From Spirochaetales bacterium (GTDB lineage: Bacteria; Spirochaetota; Spirochaetia; DSM-27196; SLST01), in NCBI GenBank assembly GCA_030642995.1, contig DAOWMR010000180.1, positions 1-6,176 on the forward strand: DNA of 6,176 nt. The letters are read 5' to 3'. Of the stretch, positions 4,177 to 6,176 are shown one piece after another. The notes under the pieces were generated by a model, which saw nothing but the letters and a program-made list of their open reading frames with translations, was not told the origin of the DNA and did not search any database. The translations under genes were made by a program, and so were the position numbers. How positions within the stretch are numbered: the stretch's first letter is position 1; each line of letters begins with the position of its first letter.

Positions 4177-5783
4177 CACGCCATGTCGCGAAGCAAACGC
4201 CGTGCACCCTGTTCAATGGCGCGCCCGGCTGCGCTGTAGCGGAAACCCACGTAGACCCCAAGCCCGGCGTGCAGGGAGTCGTGCAACACGTGGGTGAGCA
4301 GCTTGAGGTAGGCGTTCCTGTTCACTTCGCCGGCGGAATCTCGGAGAAGCAGGTCCTTCCAGTCAAATGCCTCCACCATCCGCCCAACCTGCTGAATGAG
4401 GACTGGATAGAGCAACTTCACCAACGCGAAATATCGCCGGTGGTAGATTTCGTTCTTCTCGATAAGGCTTCTGATCTGCACCCGCCTATCGCGCACGGTT
4501 CGCCCGTTCTCAGTCCTGCGTGGCACAACTGAAGAAATGAGTGGCCGAACACGGCGAGACGATACCAGCTTGAGGATTGACAGATAGCAGAGGACTATTC
4601 CCCCGAGATTGCCAATGAAGTGGTTCGGGCGGGACTTCTTCACCGCAGTCAGAAGTGCGCGGGTGGCAATTTCCGCCCGCTGAATCGGACGCTTGTCACT
4701 GAGCGTGGTGGCGAACAGTCGCTCCTGATTCGCACCCGCCTCGGCCGCCGCCTGTACCGCGGATATGGCCAGGCGTAAAGGCCCGATCACCGGTTGTGAT
4801 GCGTACCGCTGAACGAACGCCCGAATGGCGTCCCCATCCGCAGGGGCGCCCTCGGCCGCCCGGTGATATTCGAGCGCGCCCGCGACAATCTGTTCGTAGT
4901 CCTCGGTTCCGTCCTGTCGGGCAAGGAAGTAGCGCAGCTGATTGGCCGCAGACTGATCCAGCGAACCGTCAATCTGAATGTCCGCAATGATCGCCCGGTG
5001 CATCATGTCCATCGCTTCCAGCAACTTCGCCAGCATGTGCACTTCCACCGACATCGACTGCTGCAGGAGATCCAGCGATCGATCGTCCGGCACGGTGGCG
5101 ACCGTTGAAATCCGGTTCAACTGTTCCGCCGACACCCGCAGGTCTTCATCCACCAATCGGTTGTAGTTCCCGATTACGTTGGTTGCGTCGAAATCCCCCT
5201 CCGATGTCTCCCGATACTTGTTGTGCCAGAAACTCACCGTGAGCTCGGGGGCCACTTCCAGCGCCACCCGCACGTAACCGCCGGCGGACACGTGGGAGGT
5301 AGGCTCAGGATTGGTGACGATGAGCAGTCTCCCGACGTACGGCAGAAACGCCAGATTCTCGTCATGACCAATTCCTGCGGGCATGTCCAACAGGAGCAGG
5401 TCATATCGATTCAGGAGTTGCCCGGTCATCCGGCGAAACAGCAAGCCCATGAGCCTGGCACTGTCGCCTCCGGCTAGTTTGGGTCGGGGAAAGAGCAGGT
5501 CAATGCGGGGAAATAGCTCCACGGTTGCATCGTCCAGCGAGCCCGTCACCGAGGTGGAGGCCGAGATGACTGCCCCTCTCGCTGATTCCAGAGTGGCGGA
5601 CGGGACATCGAGGATGGTCGCCAGGTTGGAAAGCGGGTCCAGATCAATGAGTCCTACCCGCTTCCCAAGCTTGGCGGCAATGATTGCCAGATTGACGGCG
5701 GTCGTAGACTTCCCTACCCCGCCTTTTCCCGACCCGACCGCGATTGTCCGCCGCCGAAGTTGTTGAATCCCGTTGGTGCCCAT
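4176..5783 (-). CDS. ParA/MinD-family ATPase with a large unassigned C-terminal domain
   Basis: A 535-residue protein. Residues about 10-265 are a deviant-Walker ATPase. The Walker A KGGVGKST is at 20-27 with signature Lys20; the Walker A' DLDP at 47-50 is ParA-like; the Walker B Asp133 lies in DMPAGIG (133-139), a MinD/FlhG-like form; and TNPEPTSHVSAGGY (157-170) matches the MinD/FlhG NPEPTS region. Such ATPases dimerise on ATP and position chromosomes, division sites, flagella or other cargo. The remaining 270 or so residues match nothing I recognise. They look mostly helical and contain a hydrophobic stretch at 389-407, a basic patch at 410-438 and a basic, possibly amphipathic C-terminal helix (AIEQGARRLLRDMA). 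MinD and FlhG are usually about 260-300 residues, so this is nearly double. The ATG lies 3 bases after the stop of the EamA gene, which implies co-transcription. Which cellular structure it acts on is unknown. Confidence 0.85.
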   Translation of the reverse strand: MGTNGIQQLRRRTIAVGSGKGGVGKSTTAVNLAIIAAKLGKRVGLIDLDPLSNLATILDVPSATLESARGAVISASTSVTGSLDDATVELFPRIDLLFPRPKLAGGDSARLMGLLFRRMTGQLLNRYDLLLLDMPAGIGHDENLAFLPYVGRLLIVTNPEPTSHVSAGGYVRVALEVAPELTVSFWHNKYRETSEGDFDATNVIGNYNRLVDEDLRVSAEQLNRISTVATVPDDRSLDLLQQSMSVEVHMLAKLLEAMDMMHRAIIADIQIDGSLDQSAANQLRYFLARQDGTEDYEQIVAGALEYHRAAEGAPADGDAIRAFVQRYASQPVIGPLRLAISAVQAAAEAGANQERLFATTLSDKRPIQRAEIATRALLTAVKKSRPNHFIGNLGGIVLCYLSILKLVSSRRVRPLISSVVPRRTENGRTVRDRRVQIRSLIEKNEIYHRRYFALVKLLYPVLIQQVGRMVEAFDWKDLLLRDSAGEVNRNAYLKLLTHVLHDSLHAGLGVYVGFRYSAAGRAIEQGARRLLRDMA

Positions 5784-5786
5784 CCG

Positions 5787-6176
5787 CTACACCGTCATGA
5801 GGGCAACGCCGCTCAGAGCCAGGATGAGACCAGCTATGCGCAAACGGGACAGCCTCTGTCTGTCCAGGATGCTCGCGAGAATCACCGTGGGCGCCGGGTA
5901 GAGAGAGCTCACGACGCCGCTGATGGCGAGCAAGCCGATGCGACTTGCCATGAGGAACAGGACATTTGCGCCCATGTCCAGCACCCCGGCGCCAATCGCC
6001 GGTATTCTGCTCGGACGATTCACCCGGAATTGCCCTCCGGTGAACAGACTGACGACTAACGCCAATGCGATGGATGCAACCTTGGAACTCGCCAACGGCC
6101 AGAGCCCCGAATCGGCGGAAGTCTGCGATATGAATACGAAGAAGCCGCCGAACCCGAGTCCGGCAAGCACGCCGAG
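5787..6176 (-). CDS. EamA-family (DMT superfamily) transporter, C-terminal half only
   Basis: The last 129 residues of a membrane protein whose start lies beyond the right edge. The frame is already open at the first codon (LGVLAGLGFGGFFVFISQ), so the GTG at 6168-6170 is an internal valine. About four to five hydrophobic helices are visible. The final part is typical of the second EamA repeat: ISGVVSSLYPAPTVILASIL, then an acidic/basic loop (DRQRLSRLR), then a closing helix IAGLILALSGVALMTV. Full-length EamA/RhaT-type exporters have ten helices in about 280-310 residues, so a little more than half is missing. Members move metabolites, amino acids or nucleotide-related compounds across the inner membrane; the substrate cannot be inferred. 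It is immediately upstream (3 bases) of the ParA/MinD-like gene on the same strand. Confidence 0.8.
   Translation of the reverse strand, partial: LGVLAGLGFGGFFVFISQTSADSGLWPLASSKVASIALALVVSLFTGGQFRVNRPSRIPAIGAGVLDMGANVLFLMASRIGLLAISGVVSSLYPAPTVILASILDRQRLSRLRIAGLILALSGVALMTV

Noticed and set aside
6168..6170. GTG as the start of the EamA protein
   Set aside because: The frame is open upstream to the edge with typical helix sequence, and the visible part is only the second half of the ten-helix fold, so this is an internal valine codon.

Overview
This 6.2 kb window is densely packed, GC-rich bacterial chromosomal DNA. It holds eight genes, two of them cut by the window edges. I see no rRNA, tRNA, CRISPR array, transposase or phage gene. 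The host cannot be named from the sequence. The condensation-type acyltransferase, the loose lipobox of the binding protein and the MinD-like ATPase with a long extension would all fit a free-living spirochaete, but this is a tentative inference and other GC-rich Gram-negative lineages are possible.

Layout. (1) Positions 1-1061, minus strand: a CPBP/CAAX-type membrane protein, followed 18 bases downstream by the start of a condensation-superfamily acyltransferase (often annotated alcohol acetyltransferase) that runs off the left edge. (2) Positions 1062-1206: a 145-base divergent intergenic region with two small inverted repeats. (3) Positions 1207-4169, plus strand: a conserved 125-residue protein of unknown function, then a three-gene NitT/TauT-type ABC importer in the order lipoprotein binding protein, permease, ATPase. 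The three importer genes overlap by 4 and 8 bases and form an obvious operon. (4) Positions 4176-6176, minus strand: a 535-residue ParA/MinD-family ATPase with a roughly 270-residue C-terminal part that I do not recognise. It is preceded at a 3-base gap by the C-terminal half of an EamA-family (DMT) transporter that runs off the right edge. The ATPase converges on the importer operon with only 6 bases between stop codons.

How the genes work together. The importer is self-contained: the binding protein captures a small organic ligand outside the cytoplasmic membrane and the permease/ATPase pair imports it. No neighbouring enzyme reveals the ligand. The CPBP protein and the acyltransferase are probably co-transcribed, but a joint job cannot be read from sequence. 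The most unusual items are the MinD-like ATPase with its unassigned C-terminal domain and tight coupling to an EamA transporter, and the CPBP protein, in which the usual catalytic glutamate pair is replaced by two glutamines.
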